DNA from: Mucilaginibacter_A sp964236465
Lineage (GTDB): Bacteria; Bacteroidota; Bacteroidia; Sphingobacteriales; Sphingobacteriaceae
Assembly (NCBI GenBank): GCA_964236465.1
Contig: CAXSBZ010000018.1
Coordinates: forward strand, 1-64,000
Direction of reading: 5' to 3'
DNA length: 64,000 bases
Shown: in pieces, positions 42,879-51,422 of the stretch
How positions within the stretch are numbered: position 1 is the first letter of the stretch
Layout of the letters: each line of letters starts with the position of its first letter
Notes under the pieces: model-generated
Seen by the model: only the letters and a program-made list of their open reading frames with translations
What the model was told of the DNA's origin: nothing
Databases searched by the model: none
Made by a program: the position numbers and the translations under genes

Positions 42879-42965
42879 TGTCATCTCAATCCGAAGGAAG
42901 ACTTCATTCAACAACAAATAATTTATCGCTTTAAAGTAGATTTCCCCCCTTTGGTCGAAATGACA
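42879..42965. repeat. 87-bp hairpin repeat (TGTCAT...ATGACA family)
   Basis: It starts TGTCATCTCAATCCGAAGGA and ends CTTTGGTCGAAATGACA, with the inner CTTTAAAG(T/A)AGATTTC in common with the copy at 43009. The ends are imperfect inverted repeats. Confidence 0.75.
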
Positions 42966-43008
42966 ATAGAAATCAAAATGACAAAAAAGTAATGCTTCTT
43001 TTATCAGT

Positions 43009-43095
43009 TGTCATTTCGACCGAAGGGAGAAATCTTCATTCAATAAAATGGATTATACTGCTTTAAAGAAGATTTCTCCTTTTGATCGAAATGGC
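43009..43095. repeat. 87-bp hairpin repeat, second local copy
   Basis: It starts TGTCATTTCGACCGAAGGGA and ends CTTTTGATCGAAATGGCA, in the same orientation and of the same length as the copy at 42879. A motif copy (42992-43003) lies between the two. Confidence 0.75.
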
Positions 43096-43134
43096 AAAAT
43101 TGCGATGACGAATAAATTCCGGTATGAAAAAATT

Positions 43135-44145
43135 CTATATTGCAGGATTTTCATTTTCTGCTGAAGCAACTTCCGGCAGCCTTAGTTCGGCTTCGTCAAT
43201 TACCACGCCCATTGCGCAGAATTTATCGATCCGTTCGGCTACCAGTTCATCTGTATTTTTTGCTTTCAATATTGTTAAATCATTCAGCAAAGCCTGTTTT
43301 AGTGTGACGATCATGGTTTCCGGGTCCTGGTGTGCGCCGCCAAGTGGTTCTTCAATAATCCCGTCGATCAGTTTATTTTTATACATTTCGGTAGAAGTCA
43401 GCTTCAAAACTTCGGCCGCTTTCTCTTTATTGTCCCAAGTCCGCCACAAAATAGAAGAACAGGATTCCGGCGAGATCACTGAATACCAGGTGTGTTCCAG
43501 CATGTAAACCCGATCACCAATGCCGATGCCGAGCGCACCGCCGGAAGCACCTTCGCCAATAATTACACAAATGACAGGCACTTTCAAAACCGACATTTCC
43601 ATCAGGTTGCGCGCAATTGCTTCACCCTGGCCGCGTTCTTCCGCTTCTAAACCTGGATAAGCACCTGGCGTATCAATAAAAGTAATGATCGGTTTGCCAA
43701 ACTTTTCGGCCATTTTCATCAGGCGCAAAGCTTTCCGGTAGCCTTCCGGGTTGGCCATCCCAAAATTGCGGTATTGGCGCATTTTGGTGTTAACGCCTTT
43801 TTGATGGCCGATAAACATCACCGTTTGCCCTTCAATCGACCCAAAACCGCCTACAATTGCTTTATCATCGCCAATATTGCGGTCGCCGTGCAGCTCGATA
43901 AAATCCTTGCTCATCGCCTCAATATATTGCAACGTGTAAGGGCGTTCCGGGTGGCGGGAAATCTGGACATTTTGCCAACCACTCAAATTGCCATAAATTT
44001 CTTCCTTTTTTGCCTGAAGCTTATCGCGCAGTTCAGTCAACGCAGCCGACATATCGACCTTATTTTTTTCTTCCACCTGCTCCACTTTTTCAATCTGTTG
44101 CAGCAGTTCTCCGATCGGCTTTTCGAAATCAAATGTAATTTTCAT
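43135..44145 (-). CDS. accA: Acetyl-CoA carboxylase carboxyltransferase subunit alpha
   Basis: A 336-residue subunit when started at the ATG at 44145 (MKITFDFEKPIGELLQQIEK); the upstream frame is not homologous. With AccD it moves the carboxyl group from biotin to acetyl-CoA, the first step of fatty acid synthesis. 'RHPERPYTLQYIEAM', 'ELHGDR', 'FIDTPGAYPGLEAEERGQGEAIARNL' and 'IGEGASGGALGIG' are characteristic. The C-terminus is slightly longer than in E. coli. Confidence 0.95.
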   Translation of the reverse strand: MKITFDFEKPIGELLQQIEKVEQVEEKNKVDMSAALTELRDKLQAKKEEIYGNLSGWQNVQISRHPERPYTLQYIEAMSKDFIELHGDRNIGDDKAIVGGFGSIEGQTVMFIGHQKGVNTKMRQYRNFGMANPEGYRKALRLMKMAEKFGKPIITFIDTPGAYPGLEAEERGQGEAIARNLMEMSVLKVPVICVIIGEGASGGALGIGIGDRVYMLEHTWYSVISPESCSSILWRTWDNKEKAAEVLKLTSTEMYKNKLIDGIIEEPLGGAHQDPETMIVTLKQALLNDLTILKAKNTDELVAERIDKFCAMGVVIDEAELRLPEVASAENENPAI

Positions 44146-44161
44146 GTTTTTTACTGGGCTG

Positions 44162-44169
44162 CAAAGGTA
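44162..44169 (-). promoter_or_regulatory. -7 box TACCTTTG before accA
   Basis: On the minus strand TACCTTTG lies 16 bases before the accA ATG and fits TAnnTTTG. Confidence 0.45.
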
Positions 44170-44195
44170 TAAAATCGGGCTCGCAATTTGGGCGG

Positions 44196-44726
44196 TCAAT
44201 CGGACAACAGCGATTCATATTTTTTAATTTGGGTCGAATTCAGAATCATTTCTGTTTTTACGCAAGCCTGCAGCAAGGCATTCCGCAGTTCGCCCTGGTA
44301 CAAACCGTAGCGGTTGGTATAAAAAATAAGCGTGCCGTTGTTGATTTTATGGTAGCGGAAAAGGCTATCCATCGTGCGCTCATTGGTGATCAGGAAATTG
44401 TTCATTTCGTTTACTTTTCTTTTTAACTCATTGCTAATCAAAGTAATAGCAATTTTTTGCCGGTTGTCCAGCTGAAGTTCTTTTTGCCAGGCCAAAACTT
44501 TTTGGGGTGAGGGATAACGGTTTTTATCGGCCACATCAAGCAAACTTTGTCGGTTTTTGCTGGTTTGGTAAGCTTCAAACTTTTGCAGAAATGCTTCTTT
44601 TACAGGCAAACTTTTAGGTTGGTTCAAGCTATCGGTTTGTGCTTCTGCCAGATTAAATTTTGAAGTAAAAATCAACGCAAACAATAGCGGTTTCCATAAA
44701 AAGCAACACACAGATTTTATCCTCAT
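44196..44726 (-). CDS. Exported hypothetical protein
   Basis: A 176-residue protein with a signal peptide (about 1-30, ending LAEAQ) and a helical remainder rich in Gln/Lys ('RQSLLDVADKNRYPSPQKVLAWQKELQL'). I do not recognise the family; its size and helical pattern recall Spy/DUF4168-like periplasmic proteins. Its start ATG lies inside a motif copy (44726-44737), so the motif reads ATGCTTCTTTT-ATG. Another copy lies inside (44591-44602, encoding VKEAF). Confidence 0.6.
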   Translation of the reverse strand: MRIKSVCCFLWKPLLFALIFTSKFNLAEAQTDSLNQPKSLPVKEAFLQKFEAYQTSKNRQSLLDVADKNRYPSPQKVLAWQKELQLDNRQKIAITLISNELKRKVNEMNNFLITNERTMDSLFRYHKINNGTLIFYTNRYGLYQGELRNALLQACVKTEMILNSTQIKKYESLLSD

Positions 44727-44910
44727 AAAAGAAGCATTATTTTATCAGCAGTTTGTAATTGTAATGTGCTGAAATCAACAAAAATTCAGCAAACGAATAA
44801 AGCAGTTTAAATGCAAATCTGTAGTAAAATTAGCATGAAAAATATTTTTTTATTTTTTTTAAAATTAAGCTTTTACTTCTATCTTCGCCTTCCCAAAATG
44901 TAAGCAATTT

Positions 44911-44982
44911 GGCCCGTTCGTCTAGGGGTTAGGACGTTAGATTTTCATTCTAGAAACAGGGGTTCGATTCCCCTACGGGCTA
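44911..44982 (+). tRNA. tRNA-Glu(TTC)
   Basis: A 72-base cloverleaf. The acceptor GGCCCGT pairs with ACGGGCT (first pair G-U), the anticodon loop TTTTCAT gives TTC, and the T-arm contains GGTTCGATTCC. The discriminator is A, and the CCA is not encoded. Confidence 0.95.
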
Positions 44983-45009
44983 CTAAAGGGATTCGGACAG
45001 AAAAAGGCT

Positions 45010-45041
45010 AAGGGTTGTTCTACAAAGAGCAGCCCTTTTTT
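45010..45041 (+). terminator. Terminator after tRNA-Glu
   Basis: AAGGGTTGTTCT pairs with AGAGCAGCCCTT (12 pairs, two G-U) around a 4-base loop, then a T run. It lies 28 bases past the tRNA. Confidence 0.8.
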
Positions 45042-45160
45042 GTTGGCTTTCAATTAGTTTAGGGCAAAAGCATCATTGATCAAAGGCACAAACGCCTGAA
45101 TTACTTAAACACAAACTCTAAATATTACGACTTACCTGTATATTGCAAAAAATCGTTTAC

Positions 45161-46132
45161 ATGGATACCTATTTACAAACTACCGAAGATGTGTACCGCA
45201 AGGCGGCTTTAAAACCGGACATCGGGCTTTGCTGCACAACTACGCCCATGAATGCTTTTCCGGGATTAGCAATACCCAAGATTATGCAGGAAATGAATTA
45301 CGGCTGTGGTTCTATCGTAAGTGCGCGTGATCTGGTAAACAATCCAAAAATTTTGTATGTGGGTGTGGGCGGCGGCATGGAACTGCTTCAGTTCTCCTAT
45401 TTCAACCGAAATGAAGGCGGGGTAATCGGCGTAGATATTGTGGACGAAATGCTGGAAAGCTGTTCGGCAAATTTGCTGGAAGCAGAAAAATTGAACCCCT
45501 GGTTTCAAAAGGAATTTATAGACTTGCGAAAAGGATCGGCCTTGAAACTTCCGGTTGCAGACAATTCGATCGACGTGGCCGGGCAAAATTGCCTGTTTAA
45601 TATTTTTAAGGAACAGGACCTGAAACAAGCATTGGCAGAAACTTACCGCGTGCTGAAACCTGGCGGAAGGCTGGTCATGTCTGATCCGGTTTGCGAGCAG
45701 CCCATGAATGAAGCTTTGCGTAATGACGAGCGTTTGCGCGCCTTGTGCCTGACCGGTTCGCTGACGTTGAAAGATTACCTGAATGCCATCAGTGCCATTG
45801 GTTTTGGCACGATCGAGGTTCGCGCAAAACGGCCTTACCGCGTGCTTGCCCCCGGCCAATATCCAACCGAAAAACTCCTTTACATTGAAAGTGTAGAAAT
45901 TTGTGCGATCAAAGACCCGATGCCTACGGACGGCCCTTGCATATTTACCGGAAAAGCTGCCATTTATTACGGTGATCAGGAATATTTTGATGATGAAAAA
46001 GGTCACGTTTTGCTGCCCAACCAGCCTCTGGCCGTGTGTGATAAAACTGCCGGCAACCTGGCAGCTTTAAACCGCAATGATATTTTTATTTCCGGTTCTA
46101 CCTTTTTTTATGATGGCGGAGGCTGTTGTTAA
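45161..46132 (+). CDS. arsM: Arsenite methyltransferase of arsenosugar biosynthesis
   Basis: A 323-residue SAM-dependent methyltransferase started at the ATG at 45161 (a TTG six codons earlier is less likely). It has 'GLCCTTTP' and 'NYGCGS', which supply cysteines for As(III). The SAM motif is 'ILYVGVGGGMELLQFSYF', and 'GGRLVMSDPVCEQ' follows. It ends in 'DGGGCC'. The architecture matches the ArsM of arsenosugar clusters rather than the stand-alone detoxification enzyme, and ArsS and the two signature glycosyltransferases lie nearby. Confidence 0.92.
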   Translation: MDTYLQTTEDVYRKAALKPDIGLCCTTTPMNAFPGLAIPKIMQEMNYGCGSIVSARDLVNNPKILYVGVGGGMELLQFSYFNRNEGGVIGVDIVDEMLESCSANLLEAEKLNPWFQKEFIDLRKGSALKLPVADNSIDVAGQNCLFNIFKEQDLKQALAETYRVLKPGGRLVMSDPVCEQPMNEALRNDERLRALCLTGSLTLKDYLNAISAIGFGTIEVRAKRPYRVLAPGQYPTEKLLYIESVEICAIKDPMPTDGPCIFTGKAAIYYGDQEYFDDEKGHVLLPNQPLAVCDKTAGNLAALNRNDIFISGSTFFYDGGGCC

Positions 46133-46147
46133 AGGCTGTTTTTATCC

Positions 46148-47143
46148 ATGAAAATATTGGTAACCGGGGCAACTGGTTTTATCGGACAAAAACTGGCTCT
46201 CGAATTAGCCAACCAGGGCAATACCATCCATGCTTTGGTTAGGGATATCTGCAAGGCCGAAACTTTGCTCAGTCATCCGCAGATAAAATTATTTGCAGGC
46301 GATATTTTGGATCAACAATCTATCGTGGCGGCTATGCAAAGCTGCGGGCAGGTTTATCATTTGGCAGCTTTGGCTTCGGTTTGGCACAAAAACCCGGATG
46401 CTTTTTACAAGATCAATGTTGAAGGGTTAAAAAATGTGTTGGCCTGCTGCCTCAAATTGAAAATTAAAAACCTATTGTTTACTTCTACCGCCGGTGTTGT
46501 GGGCGATTCAAAAGACGGGCAGCCGGTTGCAGAACTGACCAATCCAAACCCGAAGCTGGAAACGCTATATGAAAAAAGCAAAGTAGCAGCAGAAATCTTG
46601 ATAAAAGAATACGTTGAAAAAGGTATCCGGGGGATTATCGTTAATCCAAGCCGGGTTTATGGCCCCGGTTTGTTAACAGAAAGCAACGGCTTTACCCGGC
46701 TGCTCAAAATGTATCTCAGCGGAAAATGGAAAATCAAACCGGGAAACGGCACAAGCATCGGCAATTATGTTTATATTGATGATGTGGTAAATGGCCTTGT
46801 GCTGGCTATGGAAAAAGCCAAACCCGGAGAACGGTATTTGCTGAGTGGGACAAATGCAAGTTACAATGCTTTTTTTACCCTGGTAAATCAGCTAACAGGT
46901 ATGGAGAGAAAACTTATTCCTTTCCCTTTGCCCTTGATGCTTTTTTTCTCTCAAATTCAGTTGTTAATGGCCAATGTATTCGGGAAACAGCCGCTGATCA
47001 CGCCGCCTTTTGTCAGAAAATACAACAAGCATTGGATTGTTAGTTCTGCAAAAGCGGAAAAAGAATTGGGTTATACCATCACGCCATTATCCGAAGGCAT
47101 CACTAAAACAATTAATTGGTTGTCTGGATTGAAAACTAAATAA
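46148..47143 (+). CDS. NAD-dependent epimerase/dehydratase (extended SDR) of the arsenosugar cluster
   Basis: A 331-residue extended short-chain dehydrogenase. It has GATGFIGQ (residues 7-14) for NAD, 'HLAALASVWHKNPD', the catalytic 'YEKSK' Tyr-x3-Lys and 'NPSRVYGPG'. It starts 15 bases after arsM, so the two are cotranscribed. In similar clusters an SDR may act on the ribose or ribitol moiety; the exact reaction is not established. Confidence 0.88.
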   Translation: MKILVTGATGFIGQKLALELANQGNTIHALVRDICKAETLLSHPQIKLFAGDILDQQSIVAAMQSCGQVYHLAALASVWHKNPDAFYKINVEGLKNVLACCLKLKIKNLLFTSTAGVVGDSKDGQPVAELTNPNPKLETLYEKSKVAAEILIKEYVEKGIRGIIVNPSRVYGPGLLTESNGFTRLLKMYLSGKWKIKPGNGTSIGNYVYIDDVVNGLVLAMEKAKPGERYLLSGTNASYNAFFTLVNQLTGMERKLIPFPLPLMLFFSQIQLLMANVFGKQPLITPPFVRKYNKHWIVSSAKAEKELGYTITPLSEGITKTINWLSGLKTK

Positions 47144-47170
47144 GATTTAAAGCTTGCTAAAATTTTCTCT

Positions 47171-47266
47171 ATGCTTCTTTTATGCCTGTAAATTTTGTTT
47201 TTGTGGGTTTTATGTTGATGTGAAAAGTATAAAATTCTGATGATTTTTAGGTGATAAAAGAAGCAT
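47171..47266. repeat. Facing pair of the dispersed motif, 96 bp span
   Basis: ATGCTTCTTTTA at 47171 faces TAAAAGAAGCAT ending at 47266, with inner boxes TGTAAATTTTG and GATTTTTAGG. It lies between two convergent genes. Confidence 0.85.
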
Positions 47267-47297
47267 CAGATATTTGAACAAAAATTAAACAGAAGCC

Positions 47298-47783
47298 TTA
47301 ATTTCCTTCAACCGCTTTTACCAGCTCAGCATAAGTATAAGCTGCTTCGTGAAACTTTTTATGGCCCGTTTTGGCGTGAACAATCAGCGTTGCAGGCAAA
47401 GCGCCGGACCAGTCAGCATCGATCCGTGCATAATAAGAAGAAGGTGCTTCGTTTAGCAGGTAAATTTCGCCGGTCAGCTGATGCGCTTTTACAAATGGTT
47501 CCACACCGCTTTTTAGTTTCGATTTTAAATCGGTACTTACTAAAATAACTTTGACTGGCTTTCCCTGATTTGCAGTTTTAAACTGTTCAAATTCAGGAAG
47601 TTCCTTCACGCAGGGTTTGCACCAGGTTGCCCAAAAATTAATGACATACGTTGTATCCTTGCCCTGCTTCATACGGTTTTCCAATGCTGTAATTGTAGTT
47701 AGTTTGACCTGCTGCGCCTGTAAATCAGTAGCAATCAGCAGCGCAAAAATCAGTAAAAAGAAAAGTTTATTTTTCATCATCAA
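47298..47783 (-). CDS. TlpA/thioredoxin-like exported protein
   Basis: A 161-residue protein with a signal peptide (about 1-24) and a thioredoxin fold whose active site is C55-K-P-C58 in 'NFWATWCKPCVKELPEF'. It probably reduces or isomerises disulfides in the periplasm. It is divergent from the TIGR04283 glycosyltransferase gene and embedded in the arsenosugar cluster, but a functional link is only positional. Confidence 0.88.
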   Translation of the reverse strand: MMMKNKLFFLLIFALLIATDLQAQQVKLTTITALENRMKQGKDTTYVINFWATWCKPCVKELPEFEQFKTANQGKPVKVILVSTDLKSKLKSGVEPFVKAHQLTGEIYLLNEAPSSYYARIDADWSGALPATLIVHAKTGHKKFHEAAYTYAELVKAVEGN

Positions 47784-47854
47784 TTAGCTTTATTCATCTG
47801 TTATGACCTGATTATACGTAATTTTTAGTTCCCGGAGTTCGGTTGATACAAATT

Positions 47855-48547
47855 ATGACTGTCAGTATTATCATTCCCACTTTTAACGAAGCTGAAAATA
47901 TCGGCAAGCTTGTACATTATCTGTGGGAAAACAGCAATGAAAAACTTGTTGAAATCATTGTTTCCGACGGAGGCAGCACAGATGAAACGGTGGTGATTGC
48001 CAAAAATGCTGGTGCAAAAGCGGTAAATTCTCCGGAAAAAGGCAGGGCATGGCAAATGAATTTTGCTGCTTCCATGGCCAAAGGAGATTTGCTTTATTTT
48101 GTTCATGCGGATACCATCCCACCAAAATCTTACCTGACAGATATGGTTAAAGCTGTGCAACAAGGCTACCAAATGGGCCGATATTTATCGCGGTATGACA
48201 GCAAAAGCCGGCTCCTTAAAATAAATGCTTTGCTGAGCAGGCTTGACACATTTGCCGGTATGGGCGGCGACCAAACCTTGTTTATCACCCGAGAGCTTTT
48301 TGAAGAAACAGGCGGGTTTGATGATCAGATGAAAATTATGGAAGAGTTTGAATTTAGTGCCCGCGCGCGAAAAAAGGCAAAGTACAAGATCATCCAGAAA
48401 GCGGTACTTATTTCTGCCCGAAAGTACGATACCAATGGCTGGCTAAAAGTTCAAAAAGCAAATTATACCATAATCAGGATGTATCAAAAAGGTGCTTCTC
48501 AACAGGATATGATTAGCAAATACAAACAATTATTAAACGCTTATTAA
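47855..48547 (+). CDS. Family 2 glycosyltransferase of the arsenosugar type (TIGR04283)
   Basis: A 230-residue cytoplasmic GT-A enzyme started at the ATG at 47855 (MTVSIIIPTFNEAENIG). It contains 'EIIVSDGGSTDETV', 'GRAWQMNFAASMAKGDLLYFVHADTIPP' (the metal-binding D-x-D is replaced by H-A-D) and 'GGFDDQMKIMEEFEFSARARK'. It matches the glycosyltransferase that co-occurs with ArsM/ArsS. Its stop overlaps the tail of the convergent TIGR04282 gene by four bases. Confidence 0.9.
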   Translation: MTVSIIIPTFNEAENIGKLVHYLWENSNEKLVEIIVSDGGSTDETVVIAKNAGAKAVNSPEKGRAWQMNFAASMAKGDLLYFVHADTIPPKSYLTDMVKAVQQGYQMGRYLSRYDSKSRLLKINALLSRLDTFAGMGGDQTLFITRELFEETGGFDDQMKIMEEFEFSARARKKAKYKIIQKAVLISARKYDTNGWLKVQKANYTIIRMYQKGASQQDMISKYKQLLNAY

Positions 48548-49155
48548 ATAAAAAGCTGGTTGATTTCCAAGTCTGCCGCTTCGTCCACATCGTGCAATTG
48601 CTTCAATAAATGATGCGATAAATTCAATCGTTCTGCATCTTCCAACGTTTGCTTAGTTACCTGATCGGTACTCCAGGTTTTATCAGCAAACAACTCCGGT
48701 ACAAAACGATGGGTTCCCAACAAATAATAGCCGCCATCAAACGTTGGCCCGATCACTACTTCTTTTATGCCTATAAAATGGATGGCTTCCTGCAAAATCT
48801 CCGTTTGAAGCTGATAACAATCACTGCCAATAATCAAAACTTTCTGAAAGCCCTGGTCAAAAAGTTCTTTAAAAGCATTACCCATTCGTTCGCCCAAATC
48901 ATTGCCAGACTGCTTTCTTTTGGTAAATCCCGGGCTGCTCCAAAGATCATGTTCAATCACCTGATCTGCATAATAAACAAACTTTCTGCAATTTAGCGGA
49001 GAAGTAATTTGCTGCGTATGGTTAAGCAGCTGTTTGTAAATGATTAATGCTTTTTCATTTCCGATCACTTTGGCCAAGCGGGTTTTTACTTTACCCAGTT
49101 CCGGGTGCCGCACAAAAATGATCAGTGCTGTAGTGAGCATACTGTTTTTATCCAT
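48544..49155 (-). CDS. DUF2064/TIGR04282 glycosyltransferase-like protein of the arsenosugar cluster
   Basis: A 203-residue nucleotidyl/glycosyltransferase-fold protein: 'ALIIFVRHPELGKVKTRLAKVIG' at the N-terminus, 'VLIIGSDCYQL' and 'VIGPTFDGGYYLLG'. It is the usual companion of the TIGR04283 enzyme. The gene starts four bases after the arsS stop, so it is cotranscribed with arsS. Two motif copies lie inside (48756-48767; form B at 49139-49150, directly after the start codon). Confidence 0.9.
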   Translation of the reverse strand: MDKNSMLTTALIIFVRHPELGKVKTRLAKVIGNEKALIIYKQLLNHTQQITSPLNCRKFVYYADQVIEHDLWSSPGFTKRKQSGNDLGERMGNAFKELFDQGFQKVLIIGSDCYQLQTEILQEAIHFIGIKEVVIGPTFDGGYYLLGTHRFVPELFADKTWSTDQVTKQTLEDAERLNLSHHLLKQLHDVDEAADLEINQLFI

Positions 49156-49158
49156 GGT

Positions 49159-50205
49159 TTATTCGGCAACAGCTCCACCGCAACTTGATCCGGCCCCTGC
49201 CGTGCAGCCGTAGCAGTGTTGTTTTAAAACAATATTCCGGTTATTTAAAGCATTCAGATCAAAGGAAGACAAATGCTGCGAATGGCCGGGCGTTACCTTC
49301 AAATCCAGCATCTGGTTAAAATCGCAATCATACAAATAACCATCCCAACTCACGGAAATCGTGTTCCGACACATCACGTTTTTAACCGCTGCCGGATTGA
49401 AAGCGGCAATCAGCTTTTCCATGTATTTATCATAATTTCCGGTAGAAAGCAGGTAATCCAGATAGCGGCTGATGGGCATATTGGTGATGGCAAAAAGGTT
49501 ATTGAACACGATACCGAACTTTTTGGCCAGTTCCGTTTTAAACTCTATTTCTAATGCCTGCTGCGATGGCGGGAGGAAAGCACCGGCCGGATTGTAAACC
49601 AAGTTGATGATCAAACCGGTTCCTTCCCGTCCGTAGCCAACCGCATTCAGCATTTGCAGGGCTTTGATAGAATCTTCAAAAACGCCGTCCCCGCGCTGCC
49701 GGTCTGTGCGGTCTTGGGTGAAGCTGGGCAGGGAAGAAACCACTTCTATTTGGTTTTCTCTGAAAAATTCCGGCAAATCGTGATAGCGTTTATTAGCCAA
49801 AATAATCGTCAGGTTACAGCGCACGATGATATGTTTGCCCTGCTTTTTGATCTCGGTAACAAACCAGCGAAAATCAGGGTTCATTTCGGGCGCACCGCCG
49901 GTCAGGTCAACGGTGCTGATGGTAGAAACGGCCAAAACATCCAAGCAAAGCTGCATCATTTGGCGCGTCATGATTTCTTTGCGGTCCGGCCCGGCATCCA
50001 CATGGCAGTGTTTGCAAACCTGGTTGCACATTTTGCCCACGTTGATCTGGAAAATATCAACCCCGCTTGCCTGCAAAGGGAACATGCCCAAAGCAGCCAC
50101 TTTTTCTTTAAAAGACGCATGTTGATGCTCCTGCTGGTTTTCCAGGATGGCCAGCTGGTTTTCGCTTTGGGCTAAATGGTGCTGTAATACTTTGAGTGAT
50201 TTCAT
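49159..50205 (-). CDS. arsS: Arsenosugar biosynthesis radical SAM protein ArsS
   Basis: A 348-residue radical SAM enzyme; I start it at the ATG at 50205 (MKSLKVLQHH), since the longer frame begins inside a dispersed motif copy. The iron-sulfur motif is C60-x3-C64-x2-C67 (MCNQVCKHCHVDAGP). 'TGGAPEMNP' follows. The C-terminal region is Cys-rich, with 'CYGCTAGAGSSCGGA' like that of ArsS, where some homologues carry selenocysteine. ArsS attaches 5'-deoxyadenosyl to dimethylarsinous acid. Confidence 0.93.
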   Translation of the reverse strand: MKSLKVLQHHLAQSENQLAILENQQEHQHASFKEKVAALGMFPLQASGVDIFQINVGKMCNQVCKHCHVDAGPDRKEIMTRQMMQLCLDVLAVSTISTVDLTGGAPEMNPDFRWFVTEIKKQGKHIIVRCNLTIILANKRYHDLPEFFRENQIEVVSSLPSFTQDRTDRQRGDGVFEDSIKALQMLNAVGYGREGTGLIINLVYNPAGAFLPPSQQALEIEFKTELAKKFGIVFNNLFAITNMPISRYLDYLLSTGNYDKYMEKLIAAFNPAAVKNVMCRNTISVSWDGYLYDCDFNQMLDLKVTPGHSQHLSSFDLNALNNRNIVLKQHCYGCTAGAGSSCGGAVAE

Positions 50206-50269
50206 GGACTGAATTAATAATTGGCTTGATGATTTTTGGGTCGATAAAAGAAGCATTTCAAACCAAAGC

Positions 50270-50605
50270 TTACATAGAAATTTCTTTTATCTTGTTCATC
50301 ATCTGTACGCCGTGTACCAAAACCGCTCCGCCTTTGATAGCTGAAGCTACATGCACCGCTTCCATCATTTGCGCTTCGCTATAACCTTTTTCGTACGCAT
50401 CACTGCTGTACGCATCAATGCAATACGGACATTGCACCGCATGGGAAACAGCCAGCGCGATCAGTGATTTTTCTTTTGCTGTCAGTTCGCCGTCCTTAAA
50501 AACTTCTCCGTAATAAGCAAAAAACTTATCAGCCATTTCCTTTTGGTATTCAGCAATGTTGCCAAATTTGCCCAGGTCTTCTGCATTATAATAATGGTTA
50601 GCCAT
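50270..50605 (-). CDS. AhpD-like (carboxymuconolactone decarboxylase family) protein of the arsenosugar cluster
   Basis: A 111-residue helical protein with the redox motif C-P-Y-C in 'SHAVQCPYCIDAYSSDAYEKG' and the later 'VHVASAIKGGAVLVHG'. Such peroxidase-like proteins regularly accompany arsM/arsS. A motif copy separates it from arsS. It overlaps the DUF547 gene end by eight bases, showing cotranscription. Confidence 0.9.
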   Translation of the reverse strand: MANHYYNAEDLGKFGNIAEYQKEMADKFFAYYGEVFKDGELTAKEKSLIALAVSHAVQCPYCIDAYSSDAYEKGYSEAQMMEAVHVASAIKGGAVLVHGVQMMNKIKEISM

Positions 50606-51422
50606 TGCTTTCTGATTTATAATTGTTTAAAAATAAAGTCCAGTTGTATTTGTTGAAATGAATTGCAGGATGAGTGTCCGCAGGAATAATTTTGTTCTGC
50701 TTCAAGATTTTATAAATGCCTTGTTTTCCACCAAAATCATGGCGGAACCAACTCATTAAAGCTGGAACGCTGATGCTGTTTTTAGCTTGGTTAAATGTGC
50801 ATTCGCCTTTTAAATAGGTTTTAACAGCCACATTCAGCTGCTTGTCAATTTGGTCAGGATCATAAAACGCAATCGGCGGACAACTTTTGGCACCGCAATT
50901 TAAAGCAAAATGAATGCGGTAATCTAATTTTTTTACCCTGAAATCTTTTTCAAAAACAGAGGGAAAAGGTTTGGCCAGATAGCCTTCGCTCCATTTTATT
51001 TTAGAGTGGCGCAAAATACCGTGTTCAATCTCATCCAAACTTAACTGCTGCCCGGCAATTTGTATCTGTTTGCTCGAAAAGAAAGCGTTACGGGTTTTGT
51101 ATTGACCCGGGTTTTGTTTTAAAAGTACCTGTGTGAAACCGTTATACAAGTTTAGCCAAAAAGCTGTTTTTTGCTTGTCGCTGTTTAGCTGATCTGCCAA
51201 AGCAACTTCATCGATATTTTTCAAACTATCCAAAAAAGCTGTAGTTTCTTCACCGGTTTTTGCCGCGTAAAGGAAGTTCTGGGAAAGCTGGACAGCGTTG
51301 AACTTTGAAACTGCTTTTTCTTTTTGCTGGCCATCACTTGTTTGTACAAGTAATAGAAATAGAAAAAAAATGTAGTATTTAAAGCATCGGCTCGACATAC
51401 AGCAAATTACGTAATAAATCAC
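50598..51422 (-). CDS. DUF547 exported protein
   Basis: A protein of 274 residues at most; the ATG at 51398 would give 266 and a cleaner signal peptide (SSRCFKYYIFFLFLLLVQT). The DUF547 domain follows, with 'KTAFWLNLYNGFTQVLL', 'SLDEIEHGILR', 'DYRIHFALNCGAKSCPPIAFYDP' and 'SWFRHDFGG'. The conserved 'NCGAKSCP' gives a cysteine pair. The function is unknown. It is first in the minus-strand run with the AhpD-like gene and arsS. A form B motif copy lies inside (50773-50784). Confidence 0.87.
   Translation of the reverse strand: MIYYVICCMSSRCFKYYIFFLFLLLVQTSDGQQKEKAVSKFNAVQLSQNFLYAAKTGEETTAFLDSLKNIDEVALADQLNSDKQKTAFWLNLYNGFTQVLLKQNPGQYKTRNAFFSSKQIQIAGQQLSLDEIEHGILRHSKIKWSEGYLAKPFPSVFEKDFRVKKLDYRIHFALNCGAKSCPPIAFYDPDQIDKQLNVAVKTYLKGECTFNQAKNSISVPALMSWFRHDFGGKQGIYKILKQNKIIPADTHPAIHFNKYNWTLFLNNYKSESNG

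Noticed and set aside
49159..50256. Longer N-terminus of ArsS starting at 50256
   Set aside because: The extra codons (MLLLS...) come from a motif copy; homologous sequence begins at 50205.
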